The position numbers and the translations under genes were made by a program. Shown here piece after piece: positions 44,337-54,691 of a stretch of DNA of 64,000 nucleotides (positions are counted from its first letter, which is position 1; each line of letters starts with the position of its first letter). Below the pieces are notes generated by a model that had not been told where the DNA came from, made no database searches, and worked only from the letters and a program-made list of their open reading frames with translations. The stretch comes from CAWBXL01 sp963837365 (lineage in GTDB: Bacteria; Acidobacteriota; Terriglobia; Terriglobales; Acidobacteriaceae): positions 310,001 through 374,000 of the forward strand of contig CAWIMW010000002.1 in assembly GCA_963837365.1 (NCBI GenBank). Direction: 5' to 3'.

Positions 44337-45263
44337 ATGCCGAACTTCCAAGATCCAGAAATCTACCGAACTGCGCTCGACAGTTTGCAGACCGGCGTTT
44401 GTCTGATGGACCGGGAACGCAAAATCTTTTTCTGGAACCAAGGTGCGGAACGGGTAACCGGTTTTCATCGCCACGAGGTGGTCGGCTATAGCTGTCAGAA
44501 AAACGTGCTGCCCCATTGCGATGGCAAGGCCTGTAAGTCTTGCGGGGCAGAATGCCCCATTGCGCGCGCCGTCCTTGATGGGAAATCCACCTACGCAAGA
44601 ATTGATCTGCGTCACCGGGAAGGCCACCGTATTCCGGTGCGCGTATGGGTCGTGCCCCTGCGCGGCCCACATGGGTCGGTCATTGGCGTTGCCCAGAGCT
44701 TCGACCGCCCGGCGAAGATCAGCGAGGAGCGTGAGGAAAAGAGTCTGGCGGTTTATGGGTGCCTCGATGAAATCACCGGAGTTCCCAATCGCAGTTTCAC
44801 GGAATTCCACCTGAAGGAAAATCTTGAGAGCTTCTCGAAATATCATTTGCCTTTCGGCGTCATGCTGATCAAGGTCGAAGCGCTTGACCACTTCAGGTCC
44901 GCTTATGGCCGTGAAGCCGCAGATGCTATTCTGCGCGTGACCGCCCAGACCATGAAAAACGCCCTGCGCCCCAGCGATTTTTTGGGGCGCTGGGAAGATG
45001 CACAGTTTCTTGCCATCTTGATGAATTCAACCAGCGCCGGAGTCAATGCTGCTTCCGAGCGCAGCCGCAAACTCATAAGATGCGCCGGTTTGCAATGGTG
45101 GGGAGACGACTTAATTGTTACCGCGTCTCTTAGCACAGCCAGCGCCCAGCCGGGCGACACGATCGCCTCTCTGCTGGAGCGGGTACAGAACGCGCTTGAA
45201 CACGACCACGCAGAACGTGCCAAGGCCGCAGCCGCCGCAGAGGGCGCTGCTCCCAGGAGATAG
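44337..45263 (+). CDS. Cys-rich PAS plus degenerate GGDEF protein
   Basis: 308 residues. The N-terminal PAS (about residues 8-120) holds Cys53, then C61-x4-C66-x2-C69-x3-C73, a cluster that could bind metal or act in redox sensing. The GGDEF domain (EITGVPNRSF on) has EDAQF where the active site should be GGDEF, so it is probably inactive as a cyclase. The I-site remains: RPSD, five residues before EDAQF. This pattern fits a c-di-GMP receptor. The gene lies 10 bp before motA and probably is co-transcribed with it. Confidence 0.85.
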   Translation: MPNFQDPEIYRTALDSLQTGVCLMDRERKIFFWNQGAERVTGFHRHEVVGYSCQKNVLPHCDGKACKSCGAECPIARAVLDGKSTYARIDLRHREGHRIPVRVWVVPLRGPHGSVIGVAQSFDRPAKISEEREEKSLAVYGCLDEITGVPNRSFTEFHLKENLESFSKYHLPFGVMLIKVEALDHFRSAYGREAADAILRVTAQTMKNALRPSDFLGRWEDAQFLAILMNSTSAGVNAASERSRKLIRCAGLQWWGDDLIVTASLSTASAQPGDTIASLLERVQNALEHDHAERAKAAAAAEGAAPRR

Positions 45264-45272
45264 CTCGATCCC

Positions 45273-46163
45273 ATGTTCGCAATTATCGGCATACTCGTCG
45301 TATTCGGTGCCATCGTCGGCGGATATTTGATGGAACATGGGAACCTCAGAGTTCTCATGCAACCTGCCGAACTCCTCATCATCGGAGGTGCAGGCCTCGG
45401 CACCATCTTGATTGCAAACCCTCTGTATATCCTCAAGAAGATTGCCGGCGGCATCCCGGGGGTGTTCAAAGGCTCGAAGTATACCAAGCAACTCTATCTG
45501 GACTCGCTGAAGATGATGTACGACTTGCTGAACAAGGCCCGTAAAGAGGGCCTGATGGCGTTAGAAAGTGATGTAGAAGACCCTTCCAAGAGCCCGGTCT
45601 TCTCGAAATACCCCGCTTTCTTACGTGACCATCATCTCTGCGATTTTGTTTGTGACTCATTGCGCATGGCGGTTAGCGGGACTGAGCCCTTTGATCTGGA
45701 CCAGATCCTCGAAATGGACATGGACAGTCATCACCACTGGGGCAATGTCCCCATCGCTTCATTGAGCACGATGGCCGATTCTCTGCCCGGTCTGGGCATC
45801 GTCGCGGCGGTGCTGGGCGTGGTCATCACCATGGGCGCCCTAGGCGGCCCGCCGGAAGAAATTGGCCATAAAGTCGCCGCCGCGTTAGTCGGAACATTTC
45901 TCGGCATCCTGCTGTGTTATGGCTTTGTCGGTCCTATGGCGGCCAACATGGCCAAGCTGGCGGATGAAGAGCACGCATTCCTTGGGGTCATGCGAGTCGT
46001 GATGATTTCATTTCTCAAAGGAACAGCACCAATTATGGCGGTAGAAGTCGCCCGCCGCGCCGTACCCGACCATATGCGCCCATCGTTTCTGGAACTGGAA
46101 AAGAAATGCCGCGGTGGAGGAGAGGCGGAGCCGGCAGCCGACGCCGCAGCTGCAGGTCAGTGA
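45273..46163 (+). CDS. motA: MotA flagellar stator subunit
   Basis: 296 residues, the usual length. Four membrane segments in the MotA order: GILVVFGAIVGGYLMEHG, LIIGGAGLGTILIANPLYI, then LPGLGIVAAVLGVVITMGAL and LVGTFLGILLCYGFVGPMA. The cytoplasmic domain is between segments 2 and 3. It couples proton flow to torque with MotB. The gene is followed at 2 bp by motB. Its C-terminus (GEAEPAADAAAAGQ) is Ala-rich. No other flagellar genes are in the window. Confidence 0.95.
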   Translation: MFAIIGILVVFGAIVGGYLMEHGNLRVLMQPAELLIIGGAGLGTILIANPLYILKKIAGGIPGVFKGSKYTKQLYLDSLKMMYDLLNKARKEGLMALESDVEDPSKSPVFSKYPAFLRDHHLCDFVCDSLRMAVSGTEPFDLDQILEMDMDSHHHWGNVPIASLSTMADSLPGLGIVAAVLGVVITMGALGGPPEEIGHKVAAALVGTFLGILLCYGFVGPMAANMAKLADEEHAFLGVMRVVMISFLKGTAPIMAVEVARRAVPDHMRPSFLELEKKCRGGGEAEPAADAAAAGQ

Positions 46164-46165
46164 AT

Positions 46166-46960
46166 ATGAACAACAACCGTCCCGTCATCATCATAAAAAA
46201 GAAAATCAGTCATGGCGGACATCATGGTGGCGCCTGGAAAGTTGCCTACGCCGATTTTGTCACTGCCATGATGGCATTGTTTATCGTGCTGTGGCTGCTG
46301 AACACCAGCAAGCCGGTGAAAGAAGCGATCGCAGGTTATTTCAAAGACCCCTCCGGAACCGGTGAAAAAAAAGGCACCAGCCAGACCGGTGCTGGCGAAG
46401 CCCTCACCGTTACCAAAGACAATCTGGATCAACTGAAGGAAGAATTACAAAAGTCCATGTCACAGATGAAAGGCTTCGACAAATTAAAAAACCAGGTCGA
46501 TATGATGATTACGGCGGAAGGTCTTCGCATTGAAATGCTGGAAACTGAGTCAGGCGCGTTTTTTGATCTGGGCAGCCCGCGGCCCAATGAAAAAGGCCGG
46601 GAACTGATGAAAATGCTGGCCCAAGAACTGGGAAAACTCCCCAATAAGATTTCCATTGAAGGGCACACGGATGCCAAGGCCTATGTAAAAAGCCGCGACT
46701 ATGGCAATTGGGAACTCTCCAGCGACCGGGCCAACGCAGCGCGAAGATTGATGCAATTCGAGGGCTTGCGGAACGACCAGGTCTCCCAGGTACGAGGCTA
46801 CGCGGATCAAAAACTGCGGAAGCCGGATGCTCCATTCGACCCGTCCAATCGCAGGATTTCCGTGATCGTACACTACGTGGAAAAACCACCCAATGTAGAT
46901 GTTGCGCCGGAGAGGGGCAAGCCAGACGAAGGCGGTAATCCTGGAGAAGGTAATCAATAA
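46166..46960 (+). CDS. motB: MotB flagellar stator subunit
   Basis: 264 residues from ATG 46166; a longer frame starts inside motA and is not needed. The basic cytoplasmic tail precedes the single helix WKVAYADFVTAMMALFIVLW, where Asp30 is the proton-carrying residue. The C-terminal OmpA-like peptidoglycan domain has ISIEGHTDAKAY and DRANAARRLMQFEGL. It anchors the stator to the wall. Overlaps nothing; the tRNA follows 93 bp downstream. Confidence 0.95.
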   Translation: MNNNRPVIIIKKKISHGGHHGGAWKVAYADFVTAMMALFIVLWLLNTSKPVKEAIAGYFKDPSGTGEKKGTSQTGAGEALTVTKDNLDQLKEELQKSMSQMKGFDKLKNQVDMMITAEGLRIEMLETESGAFFDLGSPRPNEKGRELMKMLAQELGKLPNKISIEGHTDAKAYVKSRDYGNWELSSDRANAARRLMQFEGLRNDQVSQVRGYADQKLRKPDAPFDPSNRRISVIVHYVEKPPNVDVAPERGKPDEGGNPGEGNQ

Positions 46961-47052
46961 GGAGCATGGAGGCAGGGTGTCCACCCGCAGCCGGGGGATG
47001 ATATTATGGATGGTGGAACTCAGAAACACTCCTTTCTGGCGTATCCACCACA

Positions 47053-48631
<1,579 letters not shown>

Positions 48632-48643
48632 GAGAAGGGCAAC

Positions 48644-49777
48644 TTAAGAAAGAAAATGTTGTCGCAGGCTGGAATGTGCGAGGCGAGTCTCCAGAACGCG
48701 CACGATGCGTTCGGAGGCGCGGCCATCGCCGAAAGGGTTCTTGCCATGCTGGCCGTTGGGCTGTGCCAGCGCCTTTTCCACGGCGCGGACGATCGCCGCG
48801 GGTTCGGTACCGGCCAACACGCCGCAGCCGCAAGTGATTACTTCGGGGCGCTCGGTCGTTTTACGCATCACCACCAACGGTTTCCCCAAACTTGCGACTT
48901 CTTCCTGTACCCCGCCGGAATCGGTCAACACTACGCGGCAATGTTTCATCAGCCCAAGAAAGCCGGTGTAAGACAAGGCGGGAAGCAGGTGGACCCGAGC
49001 GGTCCGATCCAGCTGCGCATGCAATACGTCATGCAATACCGGGTTGGGATGGATGGGAAAGATGACGTGGACCCGCGGATCGAGACGCACCAGTCCACGC
49101 AGGGCCTGGCAAATGCGTTCCATTTTGTTCCAATTTTCACGGCGGTGGGCGGTCACCAGCACCGTGAGGTCGCGCTGCCAGTCAATGGCGCTTAGGCCGT
49201 TGCCCAGCATGGGTGCACCATTCACCCCTTGCAACATCCAGCGCAGTGCATCGACCACAGTGTTGCCGGTCACCCGCACACTCCGGCGCGGAATGCCCTC
49301 GCGCAGCAGGTTGTCACGGGCGCCGATGGTGGGAGCAAAGTGAAAATCGGCCAGCTGCGTGGTCAAGCGGCGGTTGATCTCTTCAGGAAAGGGATGGCGC
49401 TTGTCATAGGTGCGCAGCCCCGCCTCCACGTGGGCCACCGGCACATCGGCGTAAGCAGCCGCCAGAGTCGAGGCAAAAGTCGTGGTGGTGTCTCCCTGCA
49501 CCAATACGCAGGCGGGGCGCACACTGTGCAGGATCCCGCTGACGCCCGCAAGCACTCGCTGACTGATGTCGACCAGCGACTGGTGTTCGCTCATGATGTT
49601 CAGGTCGAAGTCCGGGTGCAGGCCAAAGACCTGCATCATCTGGTCCAGCATCTGGCGGTGTTGCGCGGTCGCACAGATCACCGGTTGCAATACCCGGCTG
49701 CGTTGCAGGCGGCGCACGACCGGAGCCAGCTTGATGACTTCCGGACGGGTACCGAGCACGACCAATATCTTTTTCAT
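48644..49777 (-). CDS. wecB: UDP-N-acetylglucosamine 2-epimerase (non-hydrolysing)
   Basis: 377 residues from ATG 49777, which overlaps the preceding methyltransferase stop (ATGA); an upstream in-frame ATG (49816) is less likely. The family is shown by LGTRPEVIKLAPVVR, GDTTTTFASTLAAAY, VAHVEAGLRTYDK, VTGNTVVDAL and DSGGVQEEVASLGKP. It interconverts UDP-GlcNAc and UDP-ManNAc, a donor for capsule sugars. The 6-dehydrogenase of the same pathway may be the gene at 19865-21223 or another. Confidence 0.93.
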   Translation of the reverse strand: MKKILVVLGTRPEVIKLAPVVRRLQRSRVLQPVICATAQHRQMLDQMMQVFGLHPDFDLNIMSEHQSLVDISQRVLAGVSGILHSVRPACVLVQGDTTTTFASTLAAAYADVPVAHVEAGLRTYDKRHPFPEEINRRLTTQLADFHFAPTIGARDNLLREGIPRRSVRVTGNTVVDALRWMLQGVNGAPMLGNGLSAIDWQRDLTVLVTAHRRENWNKMERICQALRGLVRLDPRVHVIFPIHPNPVLHDVLHAQLDRTARVHLLPALSYTGFLGLMKHCRVVLTDSGGVQEEVASLGKPLVVMRKTTERPEVITCGCGVLAGTEPAAIVRAVEKALAQPNGQHGKNPFGDGRASERIVRVLETRLAHSSLRQHFLS

Positions 49778-50766
49778 GCGGGCGCCCGGTTGCTGGCGTG
49801 GGCGATCATGGAACACGCAGTTTTGCCGGCAACCCGCAACGCTACCGCGACCGGGCTAAGCAGGAACCGGCGCTGGCGGCGTTTACGCAGTTCTTCGGCC
49901 AGCGAAGTCCCAGGGGCGACGTTGCCTGGCCCGCTCCCCAAGGGATGACCACCAAAGTTGGGAAGAAAGCGGCGCAGTTTGGCCATGGCCAATTCTTGTG
50001 CCGTCGGACGTACCCGCCACACATGCACGTGTTGGTACCCGGCATGCCGCAACCCTAGGTTCAGCGCCATCGCCGACCAGCGAGTCATGTGGTTGGGCGG
50101 ATAGTCGTGCGCTTCACGGCCCCCCAGCAGAAACCAGCGGTGCTCATCCGGGACACTCAACATAAGATCGGCAGCGGGATATTGCCGGCACATGCGGGAA
50201 AGAAATTCCACCGGGTCTTCGAGATGCTCCAGTACTTCGAAGGCGGTAATCAATGCGGGAGTTGGCCACTGCAATGGAAACTGCCCATCCGCGGATTTGG
50301 CCACCACAAACCCTTTTTCCCGCAGCAGTTCAACCGGAGCATCCGCCACTTCCAGTCCGTAGGGATGGAATCCAGAAGCCCGTAAAGCTCCCAGGAACCA
50401 GCCTGCGCCGAAACCAATGTCCACCGCTGCCGGATTCTGGCCTTGCTGGAACCGTTTTTTCGCAAGTTGCAGCGCGAACTGTTGCGCGGCTGTCAGGAAG
50501 GATGCGAACTCCGCAAGACCCTGAGATGCCTCCCGTGTCCATGCGAGAAAAGGCAGCCCCTCGCCTACAATCTCATCCGGGCCAGACTGCTGGTCGTACG
50601 CCTCGGCGTAATTCCCCAGTCCCGCCCGCATCGGGTCCGAGTACTGCAATCCGCAGGCGGAACAGCGGCAAAGCGAGTAGCCTCGATAGGCTTCCGTCCG
50701 CTCGCCTGGAGAACCGCAGACAATGCAGGAAAGCGGAGAAGCGTCCCCGGATGCAACTTCCATCAT
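49774..50766 (-). CDS. Class I methyltransferase with N-terminal zinc ribbon
   Basis: About 330 residues from ATG 50766 (ATGA overlap with the polymerase stop; the longer in-frame opening is inside that gene). Four Cys in CIVCGSP...CRCSACG form a treble-clef-like zinc ribbon, the fold found before C-methyltransferase domains of sugar-modifying enzymes. Motif I is AVDIGFGAGWFLGAL and FEVLEHLEDPVEFL the EH motif. Likely methylates a nucleotide sugar or polymer. A second enzyme of this architecture is at 58116-59123. Confidence 0.85.
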   Translation of the reverse strand: MMEVASGDASPLSCIVCGSPGERTEAYRGYSLCRCSACGLQYSDPMRAGLGNYAEAYDQQSGPDEIVGEGLPFLAWTREASQGLAEFASFLTAAQQFALQLAKKRFQQGQNPAAVDIGFGAGWFLGALRASGFHPYGLEVADAPVELLREKGFVVAKSADGQFPLQWPTPALITAFEVLEHLEDPVEFLSRMCRQYPAADLMLSVPDEHRWFLLGGREAHDYPPNHMTRWSAMALNLGLRHAGYQHVHVWRVRPTAQELAMAKLRRFLPNFGGHPLGSGPGNVAPGTSLAEELRKRRQRRFLLSPVAVALRVAGKTACSMIAHASNRAPA

Positions 50767-52163
50767 TTGGCAATCGTTGGCAGCCATGAGCCGGAGTGAA
50801 GATTGTCCGCCGCTTTCAAAATAAGTACGCGCCGTGCCACCGCTACAGGGTTGGCCATGGTGCGCTGCGCAGCGGTGAAGCCAGCTCCGCAAAGGAAGAA
50901 AAAGCTGGCCAGCGGGATGACCCCAAACAGGGATGGGGAAAAGATTCCCGACAAACAACGGGCGAAAATGTGAGCGGCGACTGCAAGAAATACAGGCGAA
51001 AGCAGAGGGTCATGAAATTTGCGGGAATATTCCAATCCCGTCTTGGCCAAGCCAAACAAAAAGAGCACCAGCAGGATGACGCTCAACAATCCGGTCTGCG
51101 ACATCAACTCGAAATAGGAGTTTTCCCCTACGTCCGATTTCACGTCGGCGAGGGAAAACGCCCATCCTCCCGCTTCGCCCAGGCCCTTGCCGGCGAGCAT
51201 TTGGGGAATTTCTCTCCAACCGTTGTAGAGGAACCGCAAGTGAGTGGCGGCGCTGGATTCGCGAAACGTGACCGTATCGGAAACAAACTTCGCCACTTGC
51301 GGCAAGAAAAGCAGCGCCACACAGAGCAGGGCCGCGGCCGCCATGGTTTGCCGCACCTTCCCGTGCCAACAGAGAAGCGCGAGCACACCCAGCGCTGCCG
51401 CCGCAATCGATTCGCGCCCGATGGTCAGCACCAACCCCAGCGCGATCACGACAGCCGCCAGTTGCCAGGCCGCCCGGCGGGGAATGGTGCGGGGGAGTCG
51501 CGAGTTACGCAGCAGCCAGGCCATGCATACTAGAAAAGGAAATACGCTGGCAATGCCCATGGCCAGCGGGTCTCCGTAACTGGAAATCGAACGCCGTATG
51601 CCGAACACAAACATGTTGGAAGGCAGGCCGTTTACCACATTCTGGTTTGCCAGCAAGCCTTTGACGTCAAGCATGAAGGTCCCGGCGCCCACAGTGTCGC
51701 TCCAGAACGATGCGGGAAGAAACCACCACTCATAGATCCCAAACAGGGCGACGACCACTTGGAGACCCACCACGAACCGGACGAGGTAGCGCATCTGCCG
51801 CAAATCAAAAAACGAGAGCCGGCCCCAGAAATAAAACAGCACCAACGAGACCAGGCTGCGCATGGAGACCATGCGCAGGACCAGGGTGGCGGACCCGCCC
51901 AGCAACCACGGCCCACAAAACAAATAGACCGTGAGCAAGGCGGCGTAGGCGATGGCAAATTTGTCGGCTGAGAGCAGACGCCAGCCTTTCTTCCAGAAAC
52001 GGTAGGCGAGCGCCAGCAGGGCCAGCGCCAGGGCCGCTTCTTTGGAGGCCATCAGCATTCCAACCGTCGCAGCTGGCAATAGACGTTGGCGATAGGCCCA
52101 GGGCAGGGCCAGGTTCTGTACCGCCAGCCAGAAGAAAAAGAAATAAAGGAAAGATAAATACAT
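50763..52163 (-). CDS. O-antigen ligase / Wzy-type polymerase family membrane protein (second)
   Basis: 466 residues from ATG 52163 (TAATG overlap with the upstream stop; the longer reading frame is ignored). About 11 membrane segments. The periplasmic loop has GIRRSISSYGDPLAMGIASV, FLYNGWREIPQMLAGKGLGE and SDVGENSYFELMSQTGLLSV, close to the Wzy_C pattern with E-N-S-Y-F-E in place of H-N. It is expected to polymerise or ligate the repeat unit. It is flanked by transfer and methylation genes of the second locus. Confidence 0.8.
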   Translation of the reverse strand: MYLSFLYFFFFWLAVQNLALPWAYRQRLLPAATVGMLMASKEAALALALLALAYRFWKKGWRLLSADKFAIAYAALLTVYLFCGPWLLGGSATLVLRMVSMRSLVSLVLFYFWGRLSFFDLRQMRYLVRFVVGLQVVVALFGIYEWWFLPASFWSDTVGAGTFMLDVKGLLANQNVVNGLPSNMFVFGIRRSISSYGDPLAMGIASVFPFLVCMAWLLRNSRLPRTIPRRAAWQLAAVVIALGLVLTIGRESIAAAALGVLALLCWHGKVRQTMAAAALLCVALLFLPQVAKFVSDTVTFRESSAATHLRFLYNGWREIPQMLAGKGLGEAGGWAFSLADVKSDVGENSYFELMSQTGLLSVILLVLFLFGLAKTGLEYSRKFHDPLLSPVFLAVAAHIFARCLSGIFSPSLFGVIPLASFFFLCGAGFTAAQRTMANPVAVARRVLILKAADNLHSGSWLPTIAK

Positions 52164-53296
52164 TAGTGAGTGGAGGCGGTTACAGCCGGGGCTGCACGAT
52201 TGTCGCCGGAGTGCTCGCGAATGTAGCGCCAGACGTTCTCCGTTCCGCGGCCCGGGTCGTATACACACGCGTGAATCAGTGTTTGCTGTGCGCGGATACA
52301 CTCGGTCCGTTCTTCTCTATCACGCAGCCGCCGCAATTCGGCGCAAGCCGAAGCCGCGTCATTTGCCTGGCGCGGGAAACGTAACAATCCCAGACGGTCT
52401 TTCAGGGAGGGCAAAGCCAACTGGACCACCGGGGCATTCAGCAATGCCGCTTCCAGCATGGCCGTCGAGTTCACCGAGATCACAACGTCAGCGGCAAGCA
52501 CAGCCTCGGCCAGTGAAATTTCCCGGGGAAGGACGGCGGCATGTTTGAGGCCGGCATGAGCATGAAAAACACCCCCAGATTCCTGCGGGTGCCTCCGCAC
52601 CAGCATACGGACCCAAGGTTCCTCCGCCAACGATCCCGCGAGTAACAGGATCTGATCGTGTTCGCTTTTCGAGAACAAGGGAGTGTGGCTCTGCGACAGA
52701 AACAACACATTTAATTTGCTAGGAATGATGAGCCGCAAGCGCGACAATTTTTCTTTCGCGGCTTTCTTCTTTTCTTCGGTGGACGCGATTGCGTCGAGCC
52801 GCGGCGCTCCCGCCACCGAAAAGCGGGTTCCATTCAGCGCGCGCCCGTTCATCATCTGCTCGAACGCGTGCCCCCAAACCAGATAATGGGATGCGGAAGC
52901 GGGAAAATACTCCTGGCTGGGAAACCCATGCTGCAAAGTAAAATCCGGTATCCCATTCCTGCGCGCCGCCTCTCCTGCCAGATAACTGAGCGTGGTGAAA
53001 TCGTTGTGGGTGATCACCACTCGCGGAGGGCTCACAGCAAACTGCTGTTCATAGAACTTCTCGTAAAGATAGGCCCGCACCAGAAGGGTTTGTAGCACCC
53101 ACCGCGAAGCCTGCAAAATCGGCCGCAGAGCAGCAGGGGCCGTTTTCGCTAAGCGCCGATAATCAGCGTGCGATCTCCGCCATAGCGATAGCAACTGATA
53201 CCGCTGTGCGAACCATACGGAATCTGCGCAGACCGTCTGCACATTTTCCAATTGGGCAAGTTCCCTGCCACGCGACGCCAGCACCGGTGCGTTCAC
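52163..53296 (-). CDS. GT-B glycosyltransferase of capsule type, 5' end uncertain (probable frameshift)
   Basis: 377 residues if started at GTG 53296. The frame stays open and Rossmann-like above that point (PVWLICDYRAEPGFGTLLPL) back to a TGA at 53426-53428, with no ATG, GTG or TTG there. The missing N-terminus may lie in another frame, 53377-53619; a one-base slip in the GGGG run at 53414-53417 would join them. Domain features: FTLQHGFPSQEYF (H-G), LVRRHPQESGG (H-P) and VISVNSTAMLEAALLNAPVV, as in the gene at 6764-8500. Donor unknown. The stop overlaps the next ATG as TAATG. Confidence 0.7.
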   Translation of the reverse strand: MNAPVLASRGRELAQLENVQTVCADSVWFAQRYQLLSLWRRSHADYRRLAKTAPAALRPILQASRWVLQTLLVRAYLYEKFYEQQFAVSPPRVVITHNDFTTLSYLAGEAARRNGIPDFTLQHGFPSQEYFPASASHYLVWGHAFEQMMNGRALNGTRFSVAGAPRLDAIASTEEKKKAAKEKLSRLRLIIPSKLNVLFLSQSHTPLFSKSEHDQILLLAGSLAEEPWVRMLVRRHPQESGGVFHAHAGLKHAAVLPREISLAEAVLAADVVISVNSTAMLEAALLNAPVVQLALPSLKDRLGLLRFPRQANDAASACAELRRLRDREERTECIRAQQTLIHACVYDPGRGTENVWRYIREHSGDNRAAPAVTASTH

Positions 53297-53376
53297 CGCC
53301 AGTGTGGCAGGTTGGTTACAAGACCGGAGCAGCGGAAGCAGGGTTCCGAACCCCGGTTCCGCGCGGTAATCGCAGA

Positions 53377-53619
53377 TCAGCCAAACCGGATTGGCGAGCG
53401 CGGGTGCAGGTGAGGGGAAGTACAGTCAGCGCATTTCCAGGCCGCGGCTGCCGGATAGAGAATATTTTTCAGCCGGAACCATCGGGGCTGACTGCTGCGT
53501 AAGGCAAAATGAAAAAACGCTTCCGCCCGGACCGCGTAAAGACAGGTACCGGCAAAAGGAAGGAAAGCCTCATGGACCGCGTTCCAGTTCACTTCCTTAG
53601 AATCGCTGCTAGTTTTCAT
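53377..53619 (-). pseudogene. Likely 5' fragment of the GT-B gene at 52163-53296
   Basis: 80 codons beginning MKTSSDSKEVNWN, overlapping the previous stop by 11 bp. The sequence (for example AFLPFAGTCLYAVRAEAFF) reads as ordinary protein and runs up to the segment where the next frame opens. It may instead be a separate small protein; a frameshift is the simpler reading because no start codon serves the downstream frame. Confidence 0.5.
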
Positions 53620-54691
53620 CTCTTTGATAAAGAGCGGCCACGCGCCCGGCGTTGATGTCCCAACTGTAGTGCTCGCGGACTTGCCGCTGTGCATGCCGGA
53701 CCATCTCTACGGGAAATTTGTCGAGGCAGCGGACAACATTGGCGCAGAAAGCGCGCAGGTCGCCGCTAGCGTACAGCAAACCATTGACTTCATGCTGCAA
53801 CAGGTAGCCGATGCCTCCAGCTTCCGCCGCGATCACCGGCACACCCGCCGCCATCGCCTCCAGCAACACCGTGGGCAAGCCTTCGTAAGCCGAGGCCATC
53901 ACCACTGCCTGGCTGGCGCGGTACGCCAGCTGAAGATCATCGTCCGATACCTGGGAAATGAATTTTGTTCGGCCCGCCACTCGCAAATCGATGGCATGGC
54001 GCTGCCATCGCCGGCCCCATCCGGCATCCGGCCCAACAAATACAAGCTGCAAGTCCTCGGGGAGATGAGGGAGGGCCGATAGGAGGAAGTCGCCCCGCTT
54101 GACCCGGTCAAGGCGTCCCACGCTCAGCAGGAATTTTTTTAATCCGTATCGCCGTCGAAAATTGCCGACAGAATTCTCATCAACCGGCTTGGGCCAGCAA
54201 ATCGCATTGGGAATGATACGAATCGCTTCCGGCTGCGCGCCGTTGTTGATCGCATCTTGCCGGTCGTTTTCCGTGAGGCAAATGATGCGGTCTGCCCGGC
54301 GTATGGATATTTTCCCCAACGTAGGATCAAACATCCATCGCTTCCAGGTCCCCTGCCAGTCCTGCGCGGGATAAAAGCAATGCGGAGTAAATACGGTACG
54401 CAGTCCGAGCGCCTTGCCCGCCAGCAGGGCCCAGGAAGCGACCGGGGTACGTGCTCCATGGGAGTGGACCACATCGAATTGATTGTGCTTCAGGGCTGAA
54501 TACAGAGCAAAACTCTTCATCCCGGAGATCAAGGCATAACCGTTGGGACGTGACTCGCGCACAGGACCATGAGCGGTGAACACATGAACTTGGTGCCCAA
54601 GGTTTGCCAGTTCGTGGGCAAGATTGTGGACGTGAAGTTCGACCCCTCCGCGTGCGGGGTAAATCGCTTTCGCAACCAGCGCAATCTTCAC
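53609..54691 (-). CDS. Glycosyltransferase family 4 (GT-B fold)
   Basis: 360 residues from GTG 54691, which overlaps the epimerase stop (GTGA); the longer in-frame opening lies in that gene. The N-terminus has the GT4 loop IYPARGGVELHVHNLAHELA and VVHSHGARTPVAS; the C-terminal domain has SVGRLDRVKRGDFLLSAL, QLVFVGPDAG and AYEGLPTVLLEAMAAGVPVI, which contains the E-X7-E motif. Likely adds a sugar to the repeat unit. Confidence 0.9.
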   Translation of the reverse strand: MKIALVAKAIYPARGGVELHVHNLAHELANLGHQVHVFTAHGPVRESRPNGYALISGMKSFALYSALKHNQFDVVHSHGARTPVASWALLAGKALGLRTVFTPHCFYPAQDWQGTWKRWMFDPTLGKISIRRADRIICLTENDRQDAINNGAQPEAIRIIPNAICWPKPVDENSVGNFRRRYGLKKFLLSVGRLDRVKRGDFLLSALPHLPEDLQLVFVGPDAGWGRRWQRHAIDLRVAGRTKFISQVSDDDLQLAYRASQAVVMASAYEGLPTVLLEAMAAGVPVIAAEAGGIGYLLQHEVNGLLYASGDLRAFCANVVRCLDKFPVEMVRHAQRQVREHYSWDINAGRVAALYQRDEN

